In this document: piece by piece, positions 9,057 through 16,583 of the stretch
Numbering within the stretch: the stretch's first letter is position 1
How the letters are laid out: each line of letters starts with the position of its first letter
Assembly (NCBI GenBank): GCA_029555205.1
Contig: JAKPTB010000104.1
Coordinates: 104,870 to 168,869 of the forward strand
Source of the DNA: Bacillota bacterium
Lineage (GTDB): Bacteria; Bacillota; Desulfotomaculia; Desulfotomaculales; Pelotomaculaceae
Reading direction: 5' to 3'
Length of the DNA stretch: 64,000 bases
Made by a program: the position numbers and the translations under genes
The notes under the pieces: model-generated
Database searches by the model: none
Seen by the model: only the letters and a program-made list of their open reading frames with translations
Told to the model about the DNA's origin: nothing

Positions 9057-9917
9057 TTATAATGGGCATATAACTTCCAGGAAAGTAAATAAAAGCATAA
9101 TAACACTCAGCGTCCCGTTTAAATTAAAGAAAGCGATACCGGCCTGGGAGAAATCATCCGGCTTCACAAGCAGGTGCTGGTAAATCAAAATAACAACGGC
9201 TATTACCACCCCTGCCAGGTAGAAAAGGCCTGCATCCAGGATTAAACCGGCAGCTATAAAAAACAGCGGCGCCAGTATATGAAAGAATATGGAAATATCC
9301 AGCGCCCTCTTTATCCCGAAACGTGCCGGTATGGAGTAAAGCCCTTCCCTCCGGTCAAATTCATAGTCATCACAGGCATAAATAATATCAAAACCAGCAA
9401 CCCAAAAAACGACTCCCAGCATCAGCAGTACCGGAACCAGGTCGAAGCGTCCGGCAATGGCAATCCAGCTGCCAAGGGGCGCCAAACCCAGGGCTACCCC
9501 TAACCAGAGGTGACATGTCCAGGTAAAGCGCTTGGTATAAGAATAACCAACCAGCACCAGCACGGCCACCGGAAAGAGCCTGAAGGCCAGGGGGCTGAGT
9601 TGATAGGAGGAATATAACAAGAGACAAAAGGATAGAAAAACATATAGCCACACTTCCGAGGTGCTGAGCAAACCCCTGGGCAAAGCCCTTCCGGCTGTGC
9701 GGGGGTTTCTGGCGTCAATGCGGCGGTCAATAATCCGGTTGAGAGACATGGCCGCCGTGCGGGCTCCGATCATGGCCAGGGTGATATAGAGTAAATCATG
9801 GGTTGATGGTATTTTCATTTCAGTAAGAAGAGCGCCTACATAGGCAAAGGGAAGAGCAAAGAGGGTATGCTCAAACTTGATCATGTTCAAGAAAATACCC
9901 AGCTTGCTAAAGCCCAT
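9057..9917 (-). CDS. mqnP: UbiA-family prenyltransferase, probable MqnP
   Basis: Integral membrane aromatic prenyltransferase, 286 residues, about eight hydrophobic segments. The first Asp-rich motif is seen as SLNRIIDRRIDARNPRT (the NxxxD...D type) and the second around DIIYACDDYEFDRREG, both binding Mg-prenyl diphosphate. In the futalosine route this step adds the isoprenoid tail to 1,4-dihydroxy-6-naphthoate. It overlaps the UbiD-like gene upstream by 11 bases (ATG embedded in its last codons), so the two are co-translated. Substrate is inferred from the mqn context. Confidence 0.88.
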   Translation of the reverse strand: MGFSKLGIFLNMIKFEHTLFALPFAYVGALLTEMKIPSTHDLLYITLAMIGARTAAMSLNRIIDRRIDARNPRTAGRALPRGLLSTSEVWLYVFLSFCLLLYSSYQLSPLAFRLFPVAVLVLVGYSYTKRFTWTCHLWLGVALGLAPLGSWIAIAGRFDLVPVLLMLGVVFWVAGFDIIYACDDYEFDRREGLYSIPARFGIKRALDISIFFHILAPLFFIAAGLILDAGLFYLAGVVIAVVILIYQHLLVKPDDFSQAGIAFFNLNGTLSVIMLLFTFLEVICPL

Positions 9918-11352
9918 AACTCTTCCACTTCCCGTCCACCAGCTTTTTGATCTTCTCGCTCATCACTATATCTCCGGGCCACTGGCGGTGGTGTCCCTCG
10001 GCAGGTCCTTTCCGGGTGGCGTCAATGCCCATTTTAGCGCCGTAATGGGGCAGGGGTGAGGCATGATCCAGGGCGTCCAGGGGCCCCTCCACAATCATGA
10101 CGTCCCGGCCGGCATCTATATTGTTAAAGACGCGCCACATGACTTCCGAAATGTCCTGCACATTGACATCTTCATCTACAACAATAATAAGCTTGGCCAG
10201 CATCATCAAGCCCAGTCCCCAAAGAGCGCACATAACTTTTCTGGCATGGCCGGGGTAACGCTTTTTGATGGAAACAATAACGCAGTTGTGGAAAACCCCC
10301 TCGGGAGGCATGTTCACATCCACCAATTCGGGCAGCGTAAGCCTCATTAAGGGCAGAAAGATCCGCTCGGTTGCTTTTCCTAAAAATGCGTCCTCCATCG
10401 GCGGCCGGCCTACGATAGTTGCCGGATAAATGGGTTCTTTGCGATGGGTAACACAGGTAAGGTGGAAGACGGGATACTGGTCGGCCAGGGAATAATAACC
10501 TGTATGATCACCGAAGGGTCCTTCCAGCCTGGTTTCATTGGGGTCAACATAACCTTCCAGGATCACTTCGGCACGGGCCGGAACTTCCAGATCCACAGTC
10601 TCGCACTTGACCAGTTCCACCTGTTCCTTACGCAGGAAGCCGGCAAAAAGCACCTCGTCAATTCCGGGCGGGAGCGGGGCTGTAGCTGCAAAGATCAAAG
10701 CCGGGTCGGCGCCGAGGGCCACAGCCACAGGCATTTTTTCCGTACTGCCGCGTAACCTGTCGAAGTGGGCCGCCCCGTCTTTGTGAATATGCCAGTGCAT
10801 CCCGGTGGTTGTCTCATCATAAACCTGCATCCTGTACATCCCGACGTTCCGCCGCCCTGTCCCCGGATCCCGGGTAAAAACCAGGGGCAGGGTAATAAAG
10901 GGCCCGCCGTCCCCGGGCCAGCACTTCAGAACGGGCAACTCCCCCAGGGAGGGATTGTCCAAATGGACTACTTCTTTACACGGGCCGTTTTTAACAGTCT
11001 TCGGTAAAAAGGATGATAACCTGGCCAGCCTGGGAATCGTTTTCAGCTTGTCTAAAAAAGTGGTAGGGATTTCAGAGGGCTGCAGAATGGAAATCAGTTC
11101 ATCTCCAATCTGTTCCAAATCCTCCACACCCAGGGCCAGTTTCATTCTTTCCATGGTCCCGAATAAATTAGTGACCACCGGCATCGAATATCCCTTAACA
11201 TTAGCGAAGTACAGTGCCGGGCCGCCGGACTTGACCACCCTGTCAGTGATCTCAGTTATCTCGAGCCTGGCGTCGACTTCAACCGTGATTCTTTTCAGCA
11301 GCTTCCTTTTTTCCAGTTCTGCGATGAAGGCGCGCAAATCAGAATAGGCCAT
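9907..11352 (-). CDS. mqnL: UbiD-family decarboxylase, probable MqnL
   Basis: Prenylated-FMN-dependent decarboxylase of 481 residues, expected to remove the carboxylate from the prenylated dihydroxynaphthoate. Recognisable UbiD features include the N-terminal MAYSDLRAFIAELEKRKLL, FGDHTGYYS (the conserved E/D-rich active-site stretch with Glu in LEGPFGDHTG) and the C-terminal MGIDATRKGP. No ubiX-like flavin prenyltransferase gene lies in the window. Start ATG has AAGGAAGG upstream. Operon order on the minus strand is this gene, then mqnP. Confidence 0.88.
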   Translation of the reverse strand: MAYSDLRAFIAELEKRKLLKRITVEVDARLEITEITDRVVKSGGPALYFANVKGYSMPVVTNLFGTMERMKLALGVEDLEQIGDELISILQPSEIPTTFLDKLKTIPRLARLSSFLPKTVKNGPCKEVVHLDNPSLGELPVLKCWPGDGGPFITLPLVFTRDPGTGRRNVGMYRMQVYDETTTGMHWHIHKDGAAHFDRLRGSTEKMPVAVALGADPALIFAATAPLPPGIDEVLFAGFLRKEQVELVKCETVDLEVPARAEVILEGYVDPNETRLEGPFGDHTGYYSLADQYPVFHLTCVTHRKEPIYPATIVGRPPMEDAFLGKATERIFLPLMRLTLPELVDVNMPPEGVFHNCVIVSIKKRYPGHARKVMCALWGLGLMMLAKLIIVVDEDVNVQDISEVMWRVFNNIDAGRDVMIVEGPLDALDHASPLPHYGAKMGIDATRKGPAEGHHRQWPGDIVMSEKIKKLVDGKWKSYGL

Positions 11353-11460
11353 TCTGTACCTTCCTTAAAAACACCGGTTAATGAATATTTACCGGCGTTA
11401 AAAGATTTATGCTTTATTAACCAGCCCGTTCTCCTTAAAAATCCTTCGTCCTGCCAGGTT

Positions 11461-12237
11461 TCAAATAACCATACGCTGGGCAGGCAATCCCTGCCGGTAC
11501 AAGTTATGGACCAGTTTTTCCAGGAGTGTCCTCTCCTGTCCGGATGGCAAGAGGGAAAGTGAGTTTTGCGCCTTTGCCAGGTAAGTGGTAACGTGTTCTC
11601 TGGAGATGCCCTGTTCCAGAAGGCCGTAAGCCATGCCCAGGTTTATTCCGTAGTTCCGCATGGCTTGCCGGTATTCCGCCGGCGCGCCTGTCAGGAGGGC
11701 GCTCAGGGAACAGCACCCGCCAAAAAGCTCTGATGTTTCTTTACGCACAACTTCGTGAAGGGCTTTTGACGATGCAGCCTGTCTGGTCAATTTCTTTCTC
11801 AGGATCCCGCCCTCATGAATCTGACAGATAATATCCGCCAGTGGGTCCAGCAGGCTAAGTATGCCCGCTTCAGACAGGAAGTAAAAAAATTTGCCATAAA
11901 GATAGTCCCCAACCAGTACCGGAAATTGGGAACCGTCCCTCGGGTCAATGTTTCCCCGGTGATACTCGGAGTCGTTTTCCGTTATTCCCTGGTGAACAGT
12001 GGATGCCATATAAATAAACTGAATAATACCGGCAAGAGCTATGGACTTTTCCCGGGCCAGTCCGAAAATTCGGGAAGAGAGGATTACCAGCACCGGCCGG
12101 ATGTTTTTGTTGATTGAAGAAAGCTCCAGGTGCGCGTACCTTCCGAGATACCCTGATTTAATTGTCAGATGCTTTTTTATAAAATTGTGTACTGAGGCAA
12201 TTTCACCCTCTATAGGAGTGATAATATTGCTTAACAT
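11461..12237 (-). CDS. Polyprenyl-synthase-like protein lacking both Asp-rich motifs
   Basis: 258 residues with the overall pattern of trans-prenyltransferases: NIRPVLVILSSR (family KxxRP), the helix around STVHQGITEND, VLVGDYLYGKFF and NLGMAYGLLEQG. In active enzymes the third block reads HDDVVD and the last reads Q..DD.LD; here they are HQGITE and LLEQGI, so both Mg-binding Asp motifs are gone. It is therefore unlikely to make prenyl diphosphate alone and could be a non-catalytic partner of an active synthase, as in heterodimeric prenyl synthases. It lies 108 bases upstream of mqnL on the same strand, so a role in the quinone tail is plausible but inferred. Confidence 0.72.
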   Translation of the reverse strand: MLSNIITPIEGEIASVHNFIKKHLTIKSGYLGRYAHLELSSINKNIRPVLVILSSRIFGLAREKSIALAGIIQFIYMASTVHQGITENDSEYHRGNIDPRDGSQFPVLVGDYLYGKFFYFLSEAGILSLLDPLADIICQIHEGGILRKKLTRQAASSKALHEVVRKETSELFGGCCSLSALLTGAPAEYRQAMRNYGINLGMAYGLLEQGISREHVTTYLAKAQNSLSLLPSGQERTLLEKLVHNLYRQGLPAQRMVI

Positions 12238-12340
12238 CTCTGCCAGGCTCCCCCTTCGTGCTATTATGTATATATTCGTTACAGCCTCTTTATTTCCTCC
12301 TGAACAGTAATTTTTAGTAACCTGAATGAAAATTTTATCC

Positions 12341-12385
12341 TAAAAATCAGTAAGCCTTGCAACACTAGTTTCATTGCAAGGCCTA
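12341..12385 (-). terminator. Terminator of speD
   Basis: GTAAGCCTTGCAA pairs with TTGCAAGGCCTAC around an 11-nt loop (12350-12385); on the minus strand the hairpin is followed by TGATTTTTAGG. It ends the speD transcript. Confidence 0.75.
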
Positions 12386-12423
12386 CTAATTATTCTTTTT
12401 GTTGGTACTAATAAATATCCCTC

Positions 12424-12804
12424 CTAGAGATTTGCGGCTTCCTTCAGATAAGCTTCAGGCATGATCCCCCGTTTCATTTCTTTTGCTGTCATATTTTTAG
12501 CGCTAAAACGATCGGTCAGGTAATTACATGCATCCCAGGGATTTACTTTTTCACCACAGGTGAACACGTCCACTGCCGCGTAGCCCAGTTCCGGCCAGGT
12601 ATGGATAGCGAGGTGCGATTCAGAAATCACAACCACACCGCTTACCCCTTGAGGACTGAATTTGTGGAAGACACATTCTCTGACTTCAGCGCCTGCTTCC
12701 AGCGCAGCGTTTACCATAATCTCTTCAACCTTGTTAATGTCATTAAGAATGTCAAAGTCACACCCACAAATTTCAGCCAATACATGGCGGCCCAAATGTT
12801 TCAT
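12424..12804 (-). CDS. speD: S-adenosylmethionine decarboxylase proenzyme
   Basis: Pyruvoyl enzyme making decarboxylated SAM for spermidine synthesis, 126 residues. The prokaryotic class 1B signature [18 protein letters not shown] is present; autocleavage occurs at the Glu-Ser bond within SES, generating the pyruvoyl group, and the Cys in DVFTCGEK is the conserved catalytic Cys. Start ATG follows AGGAGGCAGATAA. It appears monocistronic, with its own terminator; no speE is in the window. Confidence 0.95.
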   Translation of the reverse strand: MKHLGRHVLAEICGCDFDILNDINKVEEIMVNAALEAGAEVRECVFHKFSPQGVSGVVVISESHLAIHTWPELGYAAVDVFTCGEKVNPWDACNYLTDRFSAKNMTAKEMKRGIMPEAYLKEAANL

Positions 12805-12990
12805 TTATCTGCCTCCTTTTAGGACTAAATATATGGAATTAACAAACCCCAATGTCTCTTACAAGGACTGGTCAATTCCAATCAAATTCAATTTTAGCAT
12901 ATTATCTTAGCTTGTCAACAAAATTTTAAACCTGCCCACATTGTTCTAATATTTGCAACAATCCTTAAAAACACTGAAGAACACCGGGTT

Positions 12991-13746
12991 TTATGAACTA
13001 ACATCATTACTTAAGGTACCGATTCCATCTATTACTACTTCTACCCTGTCACCTTTCGCCAGAGGCCCCACACCACCCGGAGTCCCTGTTAGAATGACAT
13101 CCCCAGGAAGAAGGGTCATAATCCCGGAGATAAAACTCACCAGTTCCGGAATACTGAAGACCAGGTTCCTGGTTGAAGATTTTTGACGGATTGCCCCGTT
13201 TAAGCGCAGGACAACTGTAACGTCAGCGGGATCCAGATCAGTAACAATATACGGACCAAGAGGCAGAAACGTGTCAAAGGATTTAGCCCGGGTCCACTGC
13301 CCGTCCTTACGCTGGAGATCCCTGGCAGTGACATCATTGGCGCAGGTGTAACCGAAGATATATTCCCCGGCTTCCCGGATCCCGACCTTGCTGCAGGTTC
13401 TACCGATAACAACGGCCAGTTCGGCCTCATAATCTACCTTGGTGCTGGAAGGCGGCAGGATGATCTTCGCACCGTGACCAATTACTGCAGAAGGTGGTTT
13501 CAGAAACAAAACAGGCTCCCGGGGTACTGCGAGCTTCAATTCCTCTGCGTGATCCCGGTAATTAATTCCCACACAAACAGCCTTCGTCGGAGAGCAAGGA
13601 GCCAAAACTACAAGTTCCTGCATTAAATAATCCCCTGCGCCGGTCTGAATACTCTGAAAAGGATCCCCGATCAGGGGGGTTACCCTGTTCCCTGTTATCT
13701 TTCCATAAAACACCTTGTTTTTATACATATATCTCCCAATCAGCAA
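12991..13746 (-). CDS. Fumarylacetoacetate hydrolase-family protein
   Basis: 251-residue enzyme of the FAH/HpcE superfamily, which hydrolyses or isomerises beta-dicarbonyl acids. Metal-binding blocks are visible: VGINYRDHAEE, KVDYEAELAVVIG (the two Glu ligands), YTCANDVTARDLQ and the closing GDVILTGTPGGVG. Start TTG at 13746 gives the family-typical first strand (LIGRYMYKNKVFYG); an ATG at 13728 with a close GGGAG is the alternative. The real substrate cannot be told: relatives include acylpyruvate hydrolases and oxaloacetate decarboxylases/tautomerases. No catabolic genes are adjacent. Confidence 0.85.
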   Translation of the reverse strand: MLIGRYMYKNKVFYGKITGNRVTPLIGDPFQSIQTGAGDYLMQELVVLAPCSPTKAVCVGINYRDHAEELKLAVPREPVLFLKPPSAVIGHGAKIILPPSSTKVDYEAELAVVIGRTCSKVGIREAGEYIFGYTCANDVTARDLQRKDGQWTRAKSFDTFLPLGPYIVTDLDPADVTVVLRLNGAIRQKSSTRNLVFSIPELVSFISGIMTLLPGDVILTGTPGGVGPLAKGDRVEVVIDGIGTLSNDVSS

Positions 13747-13960
13747 ATAAATAAAGACCCTCCTACTGGTAAATATTGGGTATTCCTTAAGATTACGGGT
13801 TCTCCCAGGTTAGAATCCCCTTGTTGATTCTGATTATCCAGAGACACAAGATATTCGCTTTCCGTTCAGCATTTCCCTGCAAATTTTTTAGCTTTTTTGC
13901 CTGTATGAGCATGCCGTCAAGGCCCATATAACCCAACCCGGAGCCTATCAGTCCTTTAAA

Positions 13961-13990
13961 CAAAATAAAAAGTGCCGGCGTTTAACCGGC
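13961..13990 (-). terminator. Terminator after the first Cys-rich small gene
   Basis: GCCGGTTAAACGCCGGC hairpin followed on the minus strand by ACTTTTTATTTTG. It starts 11 bases after the stop codon of the gene at 14001. Confidence 0.7.
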
Positions 13991-14000
13991 AAAAAGAGCT

Positions 14001-14189
14001 TTATTTTCTATTACTCTGGTTTGCGCAATCACCTGGCCGCCAATCTTCACAGGCTCCGTTAAATATTTGTACACAATTTACTTCTTTAAAAACGAAAAAG
14101 ATAAAGGCGGGGCAGCAACAATCAACTCTTGAATTGCAGCTTAAATCACCCATTTTTTCACTGATGGCTTCTAGAGCTTCTTTAACCAT
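14001..14189 (-). CDS. Cys-rich small protein A (unknown function)
   Basis: 62 residues, start ATG preceded by GGGAGG at seven bases. I do not recognise the family. The core reads VDCCCPAFIFFVF, KEVNCVQIF and NGACEDWRPG: six Cys in the core, with a short hydrophobic run. The neighbour at 14267 encodes a paralogue with the same core, differing by conservative residues and synonymous bases, which argues that both are translated and selected. No signal peptide is evident. Functions such as metal binding, a disulfide-rich peptide or a modified-peptide precursor are open; no modification enzyme or exporter lies nearby. Confidence 0.75.
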   Translation of the reverse strand: MVKEALEAISEKMGDLSCNSRVDCCCPAFIFFVFKEVNCVQIFNGACEDWRPGDCANQSNRK

Positions 14190-14266
14190 CTTTTTTCCTC
14201 CCTTTTTTAAATACTAATTAAAAACAATATGACATACCATCTATCCAGTGAAAAGTTAATTATCTC

Positions 14267-14461
14267 TTATTTATATACATTTTTTACACATGGACTGCCC
14301 GGTCTCCAATCTTCACAGGCTCCGTTAAATATTTGCGCGCAGTTTATTTCTTTAAAAATAAATAAGATAAAGCTAGGACAGCAGCAATCGACAGATCTCT
14401 TACCCCTAGATGCATCGTTATCCGGCTTTTCTTTCATGACTTCTAAAATTTCTTTTTCCAC
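14267..14461 (-). CDS. Cys-rich small protein B, paralogue of A (unknown function)
   Basis: 64 residues from GTG at 14461, which lies seven bases after GAGGGGGG and aligns with the start of protein A; a TTG at 14482 would place the ribosome binding site inside the gene. Core: VDCCCPSFILFIF, KEINCAQIF, NGACEDWRPG. The variable N-terminal linker (EKPDNDASRGKR) differs from A (EKMGDLSCNS), while the core is nearly identical. The two genes lie 77 bases apart on the same strand and form a tandem duplication. Not a family I know. Confidence 0.75.
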   Translation of the reverse strand: MEKEILEVMKEKPDNDASRGKRSVDCCCPSFILFIFKEINCAQIFNGACEDWRPGSPCVKNVYK

Positions 14462-14740
14462 TATACATCCCCCCTCTCTCAATTATTTTCAAAACTAGAT
14501 TTTTTTACATAATATGAGTTATTATCTCAAATATCTACTTGCTTCGCAGTAAATATTAAAAGTAAAATTTTCCATAGCAGCTAATTAGTTGTTTTGGGCA
14601 GAGGCGCAATGCTCTACCGGTATTACATATATTCATTCTATACATTAAGGAAAGAGAGATGAAAAACATGAAAAGCTGAATCCCATTTTGGAACAGATTT
14701 TACCCGGGAAAAATTATTTGTGGGGCAGGAAAATGATTAC

Positions 14741-14783
14741 AAAAAAAACACCTCCTTATCCCATGTACAAGGGGTGTTTTTTT
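14741..14783. terminator. Bidirectional terminator
   Basis: AAACACCTCCTT pairs with AAGGGGTGTTT around an 11-nt loop, flanked by A8 and T7 runs. The rest of the 14462-14927 stretch shows no gene. Confidence 0.75.
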
Positions 14784-14927
14784 GCTAATTTATTTATTCT
14801 TTTTTGCGTTTCTCTCCAGGGGCCGGGTCTTAAGGAACTCTTATAACCATACCACACTTTTAGATGTAGAAACTACGTGGCTTTTCAAGCCGTATAACCG
14901 CAGTAAAGGCACAAGGGTTAGGTTGAA

Positions 14928-15170
14928 CTAACCACGCTTGCCTTTACCTATTGCATAACCGAAAATAAATATTATTCCATACGCAAAACCATGAAGAATA
15001 TCAACTTCATAACCAATAAGTAAACCCGGCAAGATAGCGAAAAGAATAATGATAGGTAAGTCATCAAAAATTTCTTCATACATCTTTTTGCGTTTATATT
15101 TTTCGTGTTCTATCTTATTCTGCCGGATAATATTTGATATTCTTTGTCCTGCTTCGCTACGTTTTACCAT
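14928..15170 (-). CDS. Small two-TM membrane protein
   Basis: About 80 residues: a basic N-terminal part (RSEAGQRISNIIRQNKIEHEKYKRKK), then two hydrophobic segments (DLPIIILFAILPGLLIG and GFAYGIIFIFGYAIG) ending in KGKRG. Start ATG at 15170 follows AAGGAGG by six bases. No family recognised. It lies 25 bases downstream of the ImmA-like gene on the same strand and is probably co-transcribed with it, which hints at a mobile-element or phage-derived pair. Confidence 0.6.
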   Translation of the reverse strand: MVKRSEAGQRISNIIRQNKIEHEKYKRKKMYEEIFDDLPIIILFAILPGLLIGYEVDILHGFAYGIIFIFGYAIGKGKRG

Positions 15171-15194
15171 CCACACCCTCCTTATTAGACCCCT

Positions 15195-15641
15195 CTATTT
15201 AACCTTCTGCCCGTTTTCCCGTGCCTTACGCCTGAGATACCCGATCCTGTGTTCAATAAGCCAAGGTTCAACGTCAAAGTGATCAGCTAGTTCACCAACT
15301 GATCTAGCTCCTACAGCCACAATATGACAAGAATCGACATTGCCCAATAAAATGTTTGTTGCCCAGTCCCGAGCTAATCTCTCGTCCTGAACAACAGTGC
15401 ACTTTATCATACTGCAATTTTCTTTTTCGTAAAAGTTCTTTGAGTGATAACGGATGTGCCCTGGCCGGGGCGGGAATAATATATGCCCTATTTCCTCAGC
15501 CAGCACGCACTTTGCTTGCCGGGGGTTGTCTAATAGCGACACATGGAACTGTTCAGCCATACGTATTTTAAACTCCTCTATTTCCAGAGTACCGGCCGGA
15601 TTGGCATTAATACTGATTTTTTTCTTGTCCCCTTTTCCCAT
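15195..15641 (-). CDS. ImmA/IrrE-like protein with altered metal motif
   Basis: 148 residues from ATG at 15641 (GGGAGGTG upstream). The layout matches the short phage-type ImmA/IrrE metallopeptidase-like proteins: CVLAEEIGHILFP, then ERLARDWATNILLG, then a C-terminal helix set (VGELADHFDVEPWLIEHRIGYL). The zinc motif HExxH appears as EEIGH, with the first His replaced by Glu; this is also seen in phage relatives from memory. Enzyme activity is therefore uncertain. No repressor is adjacent that would be its obvious substrate. Confidence 0.65.
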   Translation of the reverse strand: MGKGDKKKISINANPAGTLEIEEFKIRMAEQFHVSLLDNPRQAKCVLAEEIGHILFPPRPGHIRYHSKNFYEKENCSMIKCTVVQDERLARDWATNILLGNVDSCHIVAVGARSVGELADHFDVEPWLIEHRIGYLRRKARENGQKVK

Positions 15642-15680
15642 ACTTACACCTCCCGGAAACCGCACGCCCTGGTCAATGTA

Positions 15681-15869
15681 CTATTCTTCGCTAATAGCAC
15701 TGGTTGGGCAGGATTCCACAGCTTCGTGAACCTGTTCCTCCAGTTCCGGTGACACTTCATCTACTATATTGTGGGCTTTGTCATCCTCGTTCCAGTCAAA
15801 TACATCCGGGCATAAATCAATACAGGCACCACAGCTGATACATAATTCCTGATCAACTTCTACTCGCAA
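15681..15869 (-). CDS. Single-cluster [4Fe-4S] ferredoxin
   Basis: 62 residues with CISCGACIDLCPDVFDW and a distal CPTSAI, the pattern of monocluster 3Cys+1Cys [4Fe-4S] ferredoxins common in Clostridia. Start TTG at 15869, six bases after GGGGGTG. The acidic composition fits an electron carrier. It lies just downstream of the SdhB-like gene on the same strand but with a 69-base gap. Confidence 0.9.
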   Translation of the reverse strand: MRVEVDQELCISCGACIDLCPDVFDWNEDDKAHNIVDEVSPELEEQVHEAVESCPTSAISEE

Positions 15870-15938
15870 TTATTACACCCCCTGTCAAATTATAGACAGC
15901 TATAGTTTGGCTAAAAAGGCATAAATTATGTACCGGAT

Positions 15939-16580
15939 TTAAATTTCCGGAATCTTGACCTTTTTCGGACAAACATCGGGCATTTTTTTGATAAAAAGCT
16001 TCAGGATTTCAGGAGGTACCTGCATTAAGCGAAGGCGGTCTGCATTCAGAACATCACGGGGGTCCTGCGCCAACCGCAGGCCTTTAACAAAGGCCGCCGG
16101 CTTTGTGCCCCCCCGATTACAAATAGCTGCGTCACAAACACCGCAAAGAATACAGGAAGCCAGACTTTCCATCCTCCGGGACACTCCCGGGTCCATGCAT
16201 CCATCATGATCCCACCTGGTTATTAACCACGGCACCACAGCTTTTAGAGAATCGAAGAAAGGTTCCAGGTCAACAACCAGGTCCTTCAACTGTCTAAAAT
16301 GAGACAAAGACTGAATGGTAATTCTCCCATTGTTCCCGGCAATCTCCCGGATCAGGGTCTGACAGGCGAGACGGGGGGTGCCGTTAATTGTAACGGCGCA
16401 GGAACCGCAAATAGCGCTGCGGCAGGAGCGGCGGAAGGAAAGTCCAGGGTCCTGCCGCCAGGCTTCCAATAAACCATCCAAAACAGTCTGATGCCCCGCT
16501 ACTTCAACTCGAAATTCCTGAAAGTATGGCTCCCTGTCCACTTCCGGATTAAAACGGCAAATTTTTAAGTTCAGGGTCAA
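15939..16580 (-). CDS. Succinate dehydrogenase/fumarate reductase Fe-S subunit, atypical
   Basis: 213 residues, shorter than the usual ~240-250. The [2Fe-2S] domain is intact (CRSAICGSC ... RLAC) and a [4Fe-4S] motif CILCGVCDAAIC is present. The third motif, usually RCHTIMNCVEVCPK, reads LKLFIKKMPDVCPKK here, so two of the Cys that normally bind the [3Fe-4S] cluster are missing. Since that cluster passes electrons to quinone, the complex may not reduce or oxidise quinone in the usual way. It is 3 bases downstream of the flavoprotein gene. No membrane-anchor gene (sdhC/D) is next to it. Confidence 0.85.
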   Translation of the reverse strand: MTLNLKICRFNPEVDREPYFQEFRVEVAGHQTVLDGLLEAWRQDPGLSFRRSCRSAICGSCAVTINGTPRLACQTLIREIAGNNGRITIQSLSHFRQLKDLVVDLEPFFDSLKAVVPWLITRWDHDGCMDPGVSRRMESLASCILCGVCDAAICNRGGTKPAAFVKGLRLAQDPRDVLNADRLRLMQVPPEILKLFIKKMPDVCPKKVKIPEI

Positions 16581-16583
16581 TTA

